Shown: positions 1 through 11,200 of the stretch, piece after piece
How the letters are laid out: every line of letters begins with the position of its first letter
Numbering within the stretch: the stretch's first letter is position 1
Assembly (NCBI RefSeq): GCF_020921035.1
Contig: NC_063155.1
Coordinates: 18,247,311-18,311,310 of the forward strand
Length of the DNA stretch: 64,000 nucleotides
Reading direction: 5' to 3'
Source: Rhodamnia argentea
Lineage: Eukaryota > Streptophyta > Magnoliopsida > Myrtales > Myrtaceae
Program-made: the position numbers and the translations under genes
The notes under the pieces: generated by a model
Database searches by the model: none
Seen by the model: the letters and a program-made list of their open reading frames with translations, nothing else
What the model was told of the DNA's origin: nothing

Positions 1-802
1 AAGGTGAGACTATAGTTCATTTGTTAGGAGATTGTCCCTTTACTCAGAAACTTTGGGATGACATTGCAAAATCTCTTTCTACGGTTGGGAGCTACAGAAA
101 TCCTCAAGAGAGTGGATTAGGGATGTCACAACTAAAACTTGGTACAATAAGCATAGGATCTGTTGTAGTACTTCTTTTTCTTTAGATGAGCAGGGAACGT
201 CTGCAGCATTTTCAGAGATTAAGCAATGCTGAAAGAAGTCCAGATCAGGATCAAATTGGGAAATTCCACAAGCAGGCTGCTGCAAATTGAATTTTGATGG
301 AGTGGTGGTGGAGAGTACAGGAGTTGTTGGAATTGGTGGCATAATAAGTGATGATCAAGGGGAATTGGTGAAGGGTTATACCCTTCATTTGGGAAAGACT
401 TTGGTTATCAAGGGGGCACTAACTATTGCCTAGAGTTAAATGTAACATGTTTAGAGATCGAATCTGATGCCAGTACTGTGATATATGCTTTGCTGAATAC
501 TAGTGTTGACATCCCTAACTTGAACTCAATTTGGAATGAATGCAGGGATGTATTAGCTGAATTGCAGCAGATGAGGATTAAGCATGTGTTATGGTTATCA
601 AATCAGTATGCAGACAAGCTAGCATTGACGGCAATTTACAATATATGTACTTTCAATTGAATTTGTCATAAATTAGAAACTTTGGTTGTATTGGATAAGC
701 AAAGAGCAATATCCTCGGAGATTCAGACTAGGACTTGGCCTTGGTTAGTGCTTTCTTATTTGGAGTATCTGTAAAAGCATGTTTCTACTAAAAAAAAAAA
801 AA
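1..802 (+). mobile_element. LINE (non-LTR retrotransposon) 3' fragment in intron 4 of gene A
   Basis: The plus strand reads as the 3' end of a plant LINE. It starts with the end of a reverse-transcriptase-associated zinc-binding region (HLLGDCPFTQKLW near base 20-60). An RNase H-like stretch follows at about 240-660, with the FDG..GIGGII and EIESDAS motifs and the ending ECRDVLAEL..MRIKHV. A poly-A run at about 790-802 closes it. Frameshifts and stops break the reading frame, so it is dead. It lies opposite to the sugar transporter and covers what should be intron 4 of gene A. A copy of the same fragment sits in intron 4 of gene F (about 51790-52866). The left end is cut by the window. Confidence 0.8.
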
Positions 803-1057
803 TTGCACCCTTTGAAAGGGATGTCAAGAAACTTTAATTTATCCTATGGCTAGCCAACTTAAACATACTTCTATAGTAACACGATCATGTAATCGAACAA
901 CAGAAATGGAAATCATTATCTTCCCCAACCACACCGAACTGGAAGTTACCAGTAAATTCTCTTTAGAGCATTTCCTATTCCATTTGCTAAGTTCAAATAG
1001 CACACATGTTGGCAACCTCTGAGGAGAATTTGGAGAGTCAAGAGGAAGGGAAGGAAC

Positions 1058-2359
1058 CTTGGTAAGTGCTATAGAAAGCCATCCAGCGGTGGAAAGTATT
1101 TGAGAAAGCCACATTGTCTGCATCACAAGACACAATAAGAGCATTTGGTTCAATGCAATTGTGAAATTTTCGAAAGTCTATTGCTCATGAAATACTCACA
1201 CGCTTTCGACCGATCATATCTGTTATAGTTCCATTTACTAAAGCTGCTGTTAGTCCTCCAATTGTCAGCATCGAGCCAAAAAGTGAATACTGCAGCATAA
1301 GAAAGATAGGGGAAAGATTAGTACAGAGAACCTGAACCGCAACCGACTGCACTTATCCCTCAGGAGTCCTTAACACAAGATATGCTTTTAGCACTTATCG
1401 ATTAAGATACACGGTTAATTTTATATCGTATGTTTAGGGACTAAGTACGAAGAAAATTAGGTTATAATAGATGAGAGTTAATCATCTAAAACTTTGCAGC
1501 AATCATGTCATCCTGATCCTATTTCAGCAATAAGCTGCATACATCCAACCCATTCGACAGATTCTTCATCTGTGAGGAGGAAAGTAGACTAACCGCCGCT
1601 ACAGAAAGTCCCAGATCTTCCATTATGCCAGACTTAACTGGCGACGAATAACCCACCTGCACAGTAAATTGCTCGCCATTGTCAAGGTTGCCTTTGTAAC
1701 TGCGAGTAACCTTGTGAGTAAATTCAGCCTTAACTGAGGCAGCACAATATGGTCAGAAAGCTAGATTGTGGAGTCAACTTTAAAGGCAGCCAAAACACTG
1801 CTCCAAATTTCATGCTTTGTTTTTCCTTTTCCCCTTTTCTCCTGATATTGTGACGGAGCTCGGACACTTGATTACTTTCCTAGGGGTTGTAACAGTCCCA
1901 ATCCCATGTAAACGGGTTCTTACAAAAGCACAAAATTCCAATTAATATTCCTGTGGATGTTATTTTTTCAGGGACAGGCCACATGATGCAGGACCTGCTA
2001 ACCAAGTTATTTGCATCTTCCTAAGAGTATGACCTGTCCTATATTGTAGTCCAACAGAAAGCATCTTGGTGATGATGAACAGAAGAAACATTACACAGAA
2101 AACAGAGACTTCATAAAGACAAGTGATGGCTAATCAATTGCTTTCGAACACATTGCGTGGTTGGTGCAGCACCGATACTCACAGCGCAGCCAGTTGCAAT
2201 AGACCCGCAAACAGCGACCAGTGTGCTAAATACAAGAAGAGCTGTGACAGAAGAATCACTGGAAGATGTAGAGTTGCAGTGATTGCCACAATTTGAGACT
2301 TCTTTGAGAAGCAGAGAGCTGGTTGAGAGGCCATCTTCTTCTAGACTATCTCTCTCCAT
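1058..2359 (-). CDS. Gene A: ERD6-like sugar transporter, 5' part (exons 1-4), partial at window edge
   Basis: Monosaccharide transporter of the plant ERD6-like branch of MFS; family members are mostly tonoplast proton/sugar facilitators (family knowledge). Exons: 2183-2359, 1594-1656, 1200-1289, 1058-1117. Exon 1 starts at the ATG at 2359 ([15 protein letters not shown]) and encodes a hydrophilic N-terminus plus the first membrane segment ending in GCA. Exon 2 gives [17 protein letters not shown], exon 3 the second segment and the loop motif DMIGRKR, and exon 4 [14 protein letters not shown]. All donors are GT, including intron 2 (GCG then gttagt). An in-frame ORF extends upstream of 2359, but homologues B and E support this start. 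Exons 5-18 must lie left of the window, beyond the LINE fragment. It is closest to gene F. I see no break in the visible exons. Confidence 0.88.
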
Positions 2360-2506
2360 GTCTCTTTGTTTCTGATGAGTAAGAATTGCAAGAAATGGAG
2401 GTGACAAGATTGAATCTTCAGTGAACATAAAGGAATCGAAGAAATGGACTTTTGGGTCTGTGAAAGTAGAAGACTTTACATCAGAAAGTTTCTGGTTCAA
2501 GGCCAC

Positions 2507-3288
2507 ATGATTACTGCATGTTCCATTTTTTTATTCTGTTGTTTGCTGTATCACGTGAATGATTGCTTTTAATAATTCCAAAATCTTTGGTAGTGGTAGC
2601 CGCACTGTGTTTATGGATTTGTTTCATCAAACCTGCTAGCCATCTGGTAGATATTGGAAAAAAATAGAAGATTGATTGTTACTTATATCCTAATGTGTAT
2701 AAATATTCATAAACAAATAGGGCAAGTTCAAGGATTTAGTTGAAATCATCAGTTAAAACGATCTCTTCATATGGGTGGTAGTAATTTAACACTACTTTTG
2801 AACCACTATGCCTTCGTTTCAGTGGCCACTGAGCATCTCTCTTGATGTGTGAGAGCCAGATCTAAGGTTCGATTTAAATCTCAGAAATCAAGAAAAGAGG
2901 AGGAGAAAAAAACCAAGAAGAAAACAACTGTTGGGATCGATTTTGAAAACCTAATGGCGTGTAAAAGCAACATGACATGTTAGGGCTGATTCCATAGCGC
3001 AATTTTGATGATCCGTACAAGAAATTACAGACTGATTGTCCGTGGTCAGTACCAAACAACGACTTTAGTGTAATTCATAACAGCATCAGAAAATATGAGG
3101 TGACTGGTAACCTGTTTATCCAGTAATATATAAGGAAGAAACCGATAAAATTGAATTTACTAATATCTAGTTGATCCAAGAATTGCCAAATACTTTGCGA
3201 CAGAAATCCTCCTGTCAACCTTCCTTTCAGTGCTGCTTGTGTATGACTCGTACCAATTCAAATTCCAACAATCTGCTGCTCATAATCA
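2507..3288. other. Spacer between A and B, reused left of C and D
   Basis: No gene is seen here. This stretch, starting at about 2475 (tcagaaagtttctgg), recurs left of gene C (from about 19096), left of gene D (from about 30827, with an internal deletion) and partly left of gene E (from about 40165). It therefore marks the 3' flank of the B-type genes inside the duplicated block. It probably contains the promoter of A and the 3' untranslated region of B. Confidence 0.6.
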
Positions 3289-3450
3289 TTAAAGAAAATG
3301 GGCAAGTGATGCCTGCAGCTCTTCCAATGCTCGACCCTTGGTCTCGGGCACTACCTTCATGGTGAACAAGACTGCGAAACCGCATATGCACGCGTATATG
3401 AAAAATGTCCCTGAAAGTAGCAGAATCCAGATTAAGCATACATACTGTAT

Positions 3451-3481
<31 letters not shown>

Positions 3482-6400
3482 TGAGCACCTGGTGCACTCC
3501 ATTCGAACATGAAGTTGAAAGTATAAGTCACAATCCAGGAACAGGACCAATTGGCGAATGTCACCAGGCTCCCGGCTGACCCTTTAACGTTCACAGGGAA
3601 TATCTATGGAGGACATATTCATTTAGAGTGGTCTAAAGATAGAGATTGCCAAGTGCAAATTTAGATGTAAGCCATGTACCTCAGACATGATAACCCATGG
3701 TAATCCCGCCATGCCAAGTGAGTAAGCTATGCAATACACCTAAATGAAATAGTCATCTGTCAGCAAACTTCATCAGAATGAGTCATTGGGCGTTCAAGAT
3801 AAAAAGATACAAGGCAAAAAGGCACTCTTATAGAGACATATAATTAGTGCCACATACGCCAAAATTGGGGTCACTGCCTTCCAATGATTAAGGCCCTGGT
3901 TCAGCTACAGAAAAAATAGCAGGAAAAAATAATGTCACTTGAAAACATCGAGAACCCCAAGTAGGAATAGTTATTGTTTGTGAAACCTGAATGAAAAGTG
4001 ACAATCCTTGAAGAATGCAAGCCAAGGACGCTCCAGCTGAAGAAATCTGCAAATAAAAGTCGGGTTCGGATCAGTATCACGAAAAGTCGTCTCCTTAGGG
4101 TGATTATAAAAGATTTATAATTTTCCTAACCATCAGAAGTGGTCGTCTTCCAGCTTTATCAGTCAAGATTACACTAAGAGCAGTTGCTGGGATCTGTGAA
4201 AGAAGTGTAGAATCTTTGGAAAATACAATGACATAACAAAATTCGTCTTTCACGATCACCGTAATTCTAGATGTCTAGTACCTGCATAATAGCTATGCTT
4301 CTGGTAACAAAGCTACTTGACAAGCCTGCCAAGATATAACAATAACATGACCAAGCCTTCGTCAATCATTAATTTACTTATGTATTTAGCATTTGATTTT
4401 TACCAGCTGATTCAAATATGGAGCCTCCATAGAAGGCAAGTGCATTTACCCCACTTAATTGTTGAAGCATCATCAGCCCAACCGCTATCTAACACTTTTG
4501 ACAATGTCAGGAAAAGAATCGCAAGCAACTTCAATTATTTGGAGGGCATTCTCACCATAAGTGGATGAGAATATCGTCTTTGGAACAGATCCAGAATTCT
4601 AGACTGTGACTGCCCTTCAAAGGTCTTCGTGTAATCCTATAAGAAAAAGTGAAGAGTGCACATCATTGCCAAAATATCAGATGCTTCCAAATTAAAAGAA
4701 AGACATGCGAGGTTCAGATATTACTCTGATATCGGCTGCTTCCTGAGTAATATTGACACCTTTGCCTCTGAGTCTCTGTAATGTGACTTCAAACTCCTCC
4801 TCTTGGTGGACTACTACCTGCAAGTTACCATCTGCTAGTTATCCTTCTTACAACAAAAATTTCATGGACTTGGCTTCGTCATCCGGTTCTATGATTCTAC
4901 CCAATTAGAAAATTCTTGCAAGCCTGGTCAACACCAATTGGACTATGTTTCAGAGTTTGATTCCCATTGAACTATGTTAATACCTATGCCTCAACTCCAC
5001 TAACAACTTACCAGCCATCTAGGAGACTCTGGAACGAAGAACAGACCCAAAATTTGTATGACACAGGGAATGCCACCTGAAGATGAAATCACCAAGAATG
5101 ACCTCTTGATATTTTCCCAACAATTCACTGCATAACATGAAAAATGGGAGCAGAGAGACTACTGATCAGAGCCAAGATGCGCCAGGAGACAATTGTTCCA
5201 AGAAAATAAATCAATGAAAAGCCACAGCACAACATGAACTGCAACAGAAGCCTATTGTGTGTTGGTGAGCAAATGAATTGCCTTGACTCTTTCAATTTCT
5301 ACGTTGTCCAAACTTTTTCACCTGATTGAATGCCATGAATGCTCCCCGGACACTTGTAGGTGTTATCTCGGCAATGTACACATGTACCTGCTTGGAAACA
5401 AAGATAACGATCACCACACATTGGCAGCGTCAACTTCTAGAAATTTTATGAGGACAATAAGTTCGAATCTTCCTGTATACCACGTAGCATATAATCCCAA
5501 TGCCAAGCCCATTTAGCAGTCTCCCGATATCCAGCCACCAAGCATTCTGCGGATTCAATGGATATTCCATTTAAGTGCTTAAGCTCCATCTCACAGCCTA
5601 AACCATGACTTGATCATTCACTAAAAGAGGATGTCCTAAAAATTTTCCTTGAATCTTAGCCGGAAGAAATCAATTAGATAAACGCTGATCCCTTAACCAG
5701 TTAGGCAGATAGTTTGAAGTGCAAAATTTCACAATTGCAGTGAAAAATCACGAAAACATCCTACACGACCGATATCTGAATGAACTCATCCATATGATAG
5801 ACGTAAAAGGTGGAAAATGCAATTTAAATTATTAAGCCATTTTATCAAGTCATTGATGACGCAGAAAAATTTCTGAAGAGGCCCGAGGAAGGGCTGGAAC
5901 CTTGGCATATGCTATAGAAAGCCATCCCGCAGCACAAACTATTTGAGAAAGCCACATTGCCTGCATAAAAAACATATGAGAATCCCATAACATCTGTCGG
6001 GTTCTTCGTTTAGCTTTTGAGAATGAAAGGGATAGGAAGAGGATCACTTACTCGTCTACGCCCAATCAAATCTGTTACCCTCCCGTTTACCAGAGCTGCT
6101 ATTAGGCCTCCAACTGTTAATATTGAACTGAAAAGCGAATACTGTAACACAAGAAAATTTGGGAGGATGTTAATTCTAGTTTTGATCCACTTTCCATTTG
6201 TCTCTTTGGCGTCACTGGTACAGATGTCACTTTCTGTTAGTCTACTAAATCTCATGCGTATCTTTTTTGACAGTATATTGATGGATATCTATTAGTACAG
6301 CGGCTGATGGAAATATAGCACCAATCTTGAGAGGACTTGCCGCTGCTGTGGAGAGGCCCAAATCCTCCATAATGCCTGACTCAGCTGGTGAAGAATACCC

Positions 6401-7467
6401 ACTCTGCATTGCAAAAACATGCTACCAGTTAGGGGTACGTTCTACTTGGCGGCGGCTAATCTTGTCAAGAAATGCAGCGGAAAGCACAACTGCCAAGAAA
6501 ATTCCGCCACGGATGCAACCAAAAAAAAAAAAAAAAGAGTCGGGCCAAGGCATCTTTCTCATGAATGTGAATGACGTAATTAATGAAGATCATTTGACAA
6601 CTTTTTTGCATAAATGAGTGTCATGTCTAGCATTTGAGTGATCCTGAATCAGCTACTTGCCTTATCAGGGTTCACGTTGATATAATTCTATGAAGGCATA
6701 TAGACTGTCTGAAACATCCTCTCCTCCTTTGTACCGGGTTGTGAGAAGGAAATGGTACAAAGTAGTTGCTGGGAAAAATTATTCCATTCTTAACTAATCC
6801 AGGTCATATAATGTCTTGGTATCAGCAAGTGATCAAGAACATGACACACAGGTGCTTCTGGAAACACTACATCAACCATTAGGCACCAAAAACGGTAGTA
6901 GGCACCCATTCAGCCAGAGTTGGAGGCACAGATCTTGGTTGCTTTATCTTACTTACACCATGGCCAGATTGAAAACCCAGATTTTTCTTGACAATACAAT
7001 GTTGACCAATAATATGAAAAAGCAGAAAAGATTTTACCAGGTTATGTATTTCTTTCCTCTTGTCATTTACTAACAAAAAATTTCAGTAGAACTTGAAAGA
7101 AACCGTGACACTGCCTACTTGGCAATGGTTAGAATTTTTTTTTTTTTTTAAAAAGCACCCTCATTGAAAAATTCACCTCCAATTCAATACAGATGTGGGG
7201 AAAAATGAGAGTCAAGAATCAATAAAAGAATAGAGCTGGTTTCTTGGTGATGAATCTAAAAGTCGGTGCAGTACTCACAGCACACCCAATAACGAAAGAG
7301 CCGCTAACGGCAACAAGAGTGCTAAAAACGACAAGTGGCGTGACTGCAGGATCACTTGAAGACGTGATGGAGCTGCCATGACTGCCATGGGCAGAGACTT
7401 CTTCGGGAAGCAGAGGACTCGTCGGCAATCCATCTTCTCCTAACCTTTCTCTCTCCAAATCTTTCAT
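3289..7467 (-). CDS. Gene B: ERD6-like sugar transporter, 18 exons, splice-donor defect in intron 15
   Basis: Predicted 483-residue MFS hexose transporter. Exons: 7279-7467, 6341-6403, 6052-6141, 5901-5960, 5481-5546, 5322-5387, 5163-5238, 5012-5076, 4725-4817, 4556-4636, 4404-4488, 4282-4325, 4131-4193, 3987-4046, 3842-3895, 3680-3739, 3489-3603, 3289-3410. Family signatures are LIGRRR (108-114), YIAEI, PESPRWL (219-225), [16 protein letters not shown] and PETKGR (465-470). The start MKDLERER is shared with C, D and E. Two oddities: the intron 15 donor reads AT where C and D have GT (at 3840-3841), and the conserved PVYIAEI motif is HVYIAEI (Pro158 to His). Exon 15 also starts with Gly instead of Asp. 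Intron 2 uses a GC donor. Skipping exon 15 would remove 18 residues in frame. B may be decaying although every exon is open. Confidence 0.85.
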
Positions 7468-7638
7468 TTGAAAGCTCTTCGTGGTAAGCGTTCCAAGGAA
7501 CGAAAACTGGCAAGAATGAGTCCTGAGTGAGTGTGAGTATTGAGTGAGATGGTGGTGAGTGAGAGAGGCAGAGATAGAGAGCTATAAGTAACGGACTCTG
7601 TTGCATGAGAAGGTTTCTTCACTCTAAAACTTCCTCGC

Positions 7639-7647
7639 TAATTTATG
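7639..7647 (-). promoter_or_regulatory. Possible TATA-like box of gene B
   Basis: The minus strand reads CATAAATTA about 175 bases upstream of the B start codon. The same string stands at the same relative place upstream of C (24149-24157), and a variant is present upstream of D. The position would fit a 5' leader of about 140-150 bases, but conservation among recent duplicates says little. Confidence 0.3.
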
Positions 7648-7979
7648 TTCGTTTTCCTACTTTTTTAATTCTTTGATAGATCATGGGAGTAGTTGCTCAA
7701 ATTTGTAGTAGTTATAGCGTCAATTCATTCATTCCAAAATATTTTGGAGTATAAGTTGAGAGATAGCACGTTGGGATACTCTCAAAGAGTTGAAACAAAA
7801 AACTTAGATAACACGTGGAGTTGACAAATTGGAAACCTCACAGGCCTTCGTCGATGGCCATCAATTCCTCCATGCTGATGCGGAGTGGCGGTCGCAACTT
7901 CATTGCTATTTGGAATGTAGTTTTGAAACCCGGAATCGATCTAGGACTCTTCTTTGGGATGTTTTTGTTTGAGTGGAAG

Positions 7980-8262
7980 TGTTGAGTATGTCTTTGAATT
8001 CTTTATGGGTTTGGGCCAATGTTAGGATTAGGGTTTGAGAGCACTATCAATATTCTTTTTTCTCAATTTATTAGGTTAAGAAGTAGAGACAAAAAAGAGT
8101 TTTTAATTTTTGAGCCTCCTTTTGTCATCCTTCAATTTCCTTAGTGAATCTTCTTCTTTTCTCCCCGTGATTTTTTCGCGCAAGGGTTTTCCAGGAAACT
8201 CTGCGTCTTCGTTTATTCTCCTCGGTTTTAATTTCGTTATAGTTTTCACGTTGGTCATAACA
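7980..8262 (+). repeat. Ty1/copia 5' LTR, spacer B-C
   Basis: The segment begins TGTTGAGTATG and ends TCATAACA. A degraded primer-binding site (tggtcaaagcc) follows a few bases later; in the sister copy at about 25466 it reads tggtatcaaagcc, complementary to the initiator-Met tRNA end used by copia elements. It stands at the same point upstream of the sugar gene as the LTRs near 24787 and 36279, so the insertion predates duplication of B, C and D. Confidence 0.7.
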
Positions 8263-11200
8263 ATCTGGTCAAAGCCATATGATGGCTTCGAGTTCAACAA
8301 CGAACTTTGATATTGAGAAGTTTGATTAGAGCAGCAATTTTAATCTATGGCAGGTTTGTATGTTGGTTGTTCTTACGCGGCAAGGTTTGAAGAAAACTCT
8401 CTTTGGGAAAGAGAAGAAACCTAAAAGCACGTTGGATGAAACTTGAGAAGATTTAGATGAAAAAGCTTTGTCTACTATCCAGCTGTACCTCACAAATCAA
8501 GTCTTGCAGGGGTGCTAGATCAAACATCAGCTGCAGGTTTATGGATTTGGAGAATATTTTTTTTGACAAAATCCTTCACCATTCAATTGAGACTCAAGTA
8601 ATGTCTTTTCACTCTTCGTTTGGCTAAAGGTATTTCTACTAAGTCTCATATTTTTTTATTTCAATGCTATTATCTCTGAATTAAGTAGTATTGATGTTCA
8701 GATTGAAGATGAGGATTGTAACGCTCTAGAATTTTATGAGTTCAAGACAAGGAAATTTATTAAAGTGGGACCCACCTTACCTCTTTAGCCCCCAAAAGCC
8801 AGCCGGCCAACCCATCATCTCTCTCTCTCCTCCACGTTAACTCCCCCCAGACCGACTCTCCCCTGCCCCCTCTTCTTTTTCTTCTTCTTTATCCTTCTTT
8901 TCTTCTTCTGTTTTCACTTCGTGCGACGCCTCCTCAACCACCGAACACCACCACCACCTCATAGCCCATCAACCACCACTCCCTTCACCGTCTGCAGCCA
9001 TCGCCGCTGCTGCAGCAGCCCTCGGGAGCCTCGAATCAGCCCGACTCCCTCGCTGCAGCCCTGTTTCTGTTTCTGCTGTATTGCTGCCCTTGCTTTGTTT
9101 TCGCTCCTGCTGCAGCTCCGATCCTTCCTTCGACCACCCCCGCACCTGTCCTGTCCCCGTTGAGCCGCCTTAGCCCCTTGCCGAACCCCGAACAGCCCTA
9201 AGAACCGAAGCTTCTGCTTTGTTCCCCTGTTTTCTGCTCTGTTTTGTTCGCTGCTGCGACGCTTGGTTCTGCAATTGTTCTGACCACCAAGAGCCACTAG
9301 CCACCTCCCTTAGTCCCCCTCAAACCACCATCGGAACCCCGGAACAGCGCAAACGGGAGACCTTGCTCTACCTCCACCTGCGCTGCGATTCTGCTTCTGT
9401 TTTCAGCTCTCAGTCACTACTCCGCCACCCACAACTGTCCTTTGACCTTGTCCCGACCACCTCACACCCTCACCGTCAACCTCGGAGCCATTTACCACCC
9501 AAAAGAGCCGCCACAGCCGCGAACATCCCTACCCTGCCTTTGCCTGCCCTGTTCTGTCTCCGGTGTGCCTTGGTCGCGGGCCAGTTCCATGGACCGTGGC
9601 CTGTTTTGACCTGGGCCCCGCCTGGCTCGTGTCCGGCCAAGTTGGCCGAGAGCCTGGGCCGTGTGCCGGCTCCGTGGGCCAAGTTGGCCGAGTGTCCAGG
9701 TCCGTGTGCCCAGACCACAGGCCAAGTGGCCGAGAATTTTGGCCCGTGTGACCGAGGATTTGGGCCGAGCGGCCAAGTTCGTGGGCCAAAAAGTCCGGAT
9801 GTTGCCCCACGTTCGTGCCAAGGAATTCCCGTGGATCGTCGCTGGTCTCGCCTCGAGTTATTAACGGTGAGTCGACCTCTAATCCTTGACTAAGTCGTTA
9901 ATTACGTTTGGATTAGTTTAATTAGATTATTGGGGTGTTTTGGTAGATTAATTAGGGCCGGTTTAGGCTAGAGACTCGGTTTAGGTTAAATGGTCCTAAT
10001 TAATTGGATTAATTTGATTGTGGCTCGTTTGGACGGAATAAGCGATCAATTGTTTGGCATTGGTTGATCGTGAGCGAATAATAGGTCAAGAATGAGCGTA
10101 TGATTGATTGATTATTTAGATTTAATTACGTGCGATTGGATTGAATGTTGTCATTGAATTATTGATCTACGTTCAATTATAATTTATATGGACTAATTGA
10201 TGAAATGCATTGACGAATGGGTAGTCAAATTGATTGATTGGTTGGAGTTCGATCACTCGATTTATGAATGCGAGGTCGCATGGATAACATGTGCATTTGT
10301 GTGATTACTCAAGAGGTCTTGCGGTGTGAGCATATCGTGTGAGTATTTGACTAAATGCGGATTATAAAGCGGCATTTTGCTGAGTATGCTTGAGTGGTCA
10401 CACAATTGATTATTCATGGCAAGTTCAAACCGTGCCGGTCGTACGGAATCATACGACTTGTCGGATGCCCGTCGGTCTGTGCTGTGCCGGTCGTACGAAT
10501 CACATGGATTGTCGGATGCCGGTCGCAGCTTGTGACGGACCGAAGCCCCTACAGGGATTCCCGATAGTGCCGTGTCGTGCCGGTCGTACGAGTCACACGG
10601 GCTATTAGATGCCGTCGCCGGAAGTAAGGGACGAAGCCTAGTCACGCCGGTCGTAGTGTAAAGTCACACCGGTCGTATGCAATTGGGCCGGATGGCCGTT
10701 AATAATCGGATCACGTGTGGTATCCGGGTATGCGATTGGCATGATATCTATGGGTTGTTATGTGTGGCATATTATGTTGAGTATTACATACCGTGTGATT
10801 TTCAAGCAGTGAGTTGCATGTGATTGGGATATTTATATATCAATATGTGATTGATCGATGAGACCCTGCGGACGAATTAACGCCTTAGCCGGGCTTAGGC
10901 GTTAACTCACCGAGATTTATATCTCGCCCCATCGTTGTTAAACCATTTTCAAGTTCTAAGTGATAGAGCTAGTAATTCTTGAAAAGGCGATAAGGATGAA
11001 AGTGACGTAGCCCAATTTGGAGTAGGTACGAAGTTGATCCTACCCCATCCTGAAGTATGGGACTAATTAGCGTGTCATTTCGGTTGACACACGACGCAAC
11101 TGTAAATAAAATCATGTTTTTGAATTAATGTGTTTTTCCTACTTGCTTATTCCTATTTTATATTTTTGTCCGGGAATATTATACGTTTCTGCATGCATAG

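Noticed and set aside
851..1153. 104-residue minus-strand ORF as an independent gene
   Set aside because: It is exon 4 of gene A read through its donor and acceptor into the flanking introns.
9219..9893. 224-residue open frame in the C-rich part of the solo LTR
   Set aside because: It lies wholly inside an LTR, overlaps long open frames on the other strand, and has Pro/Arg/Ser-rich content expected from composition. No domain is recognisable.
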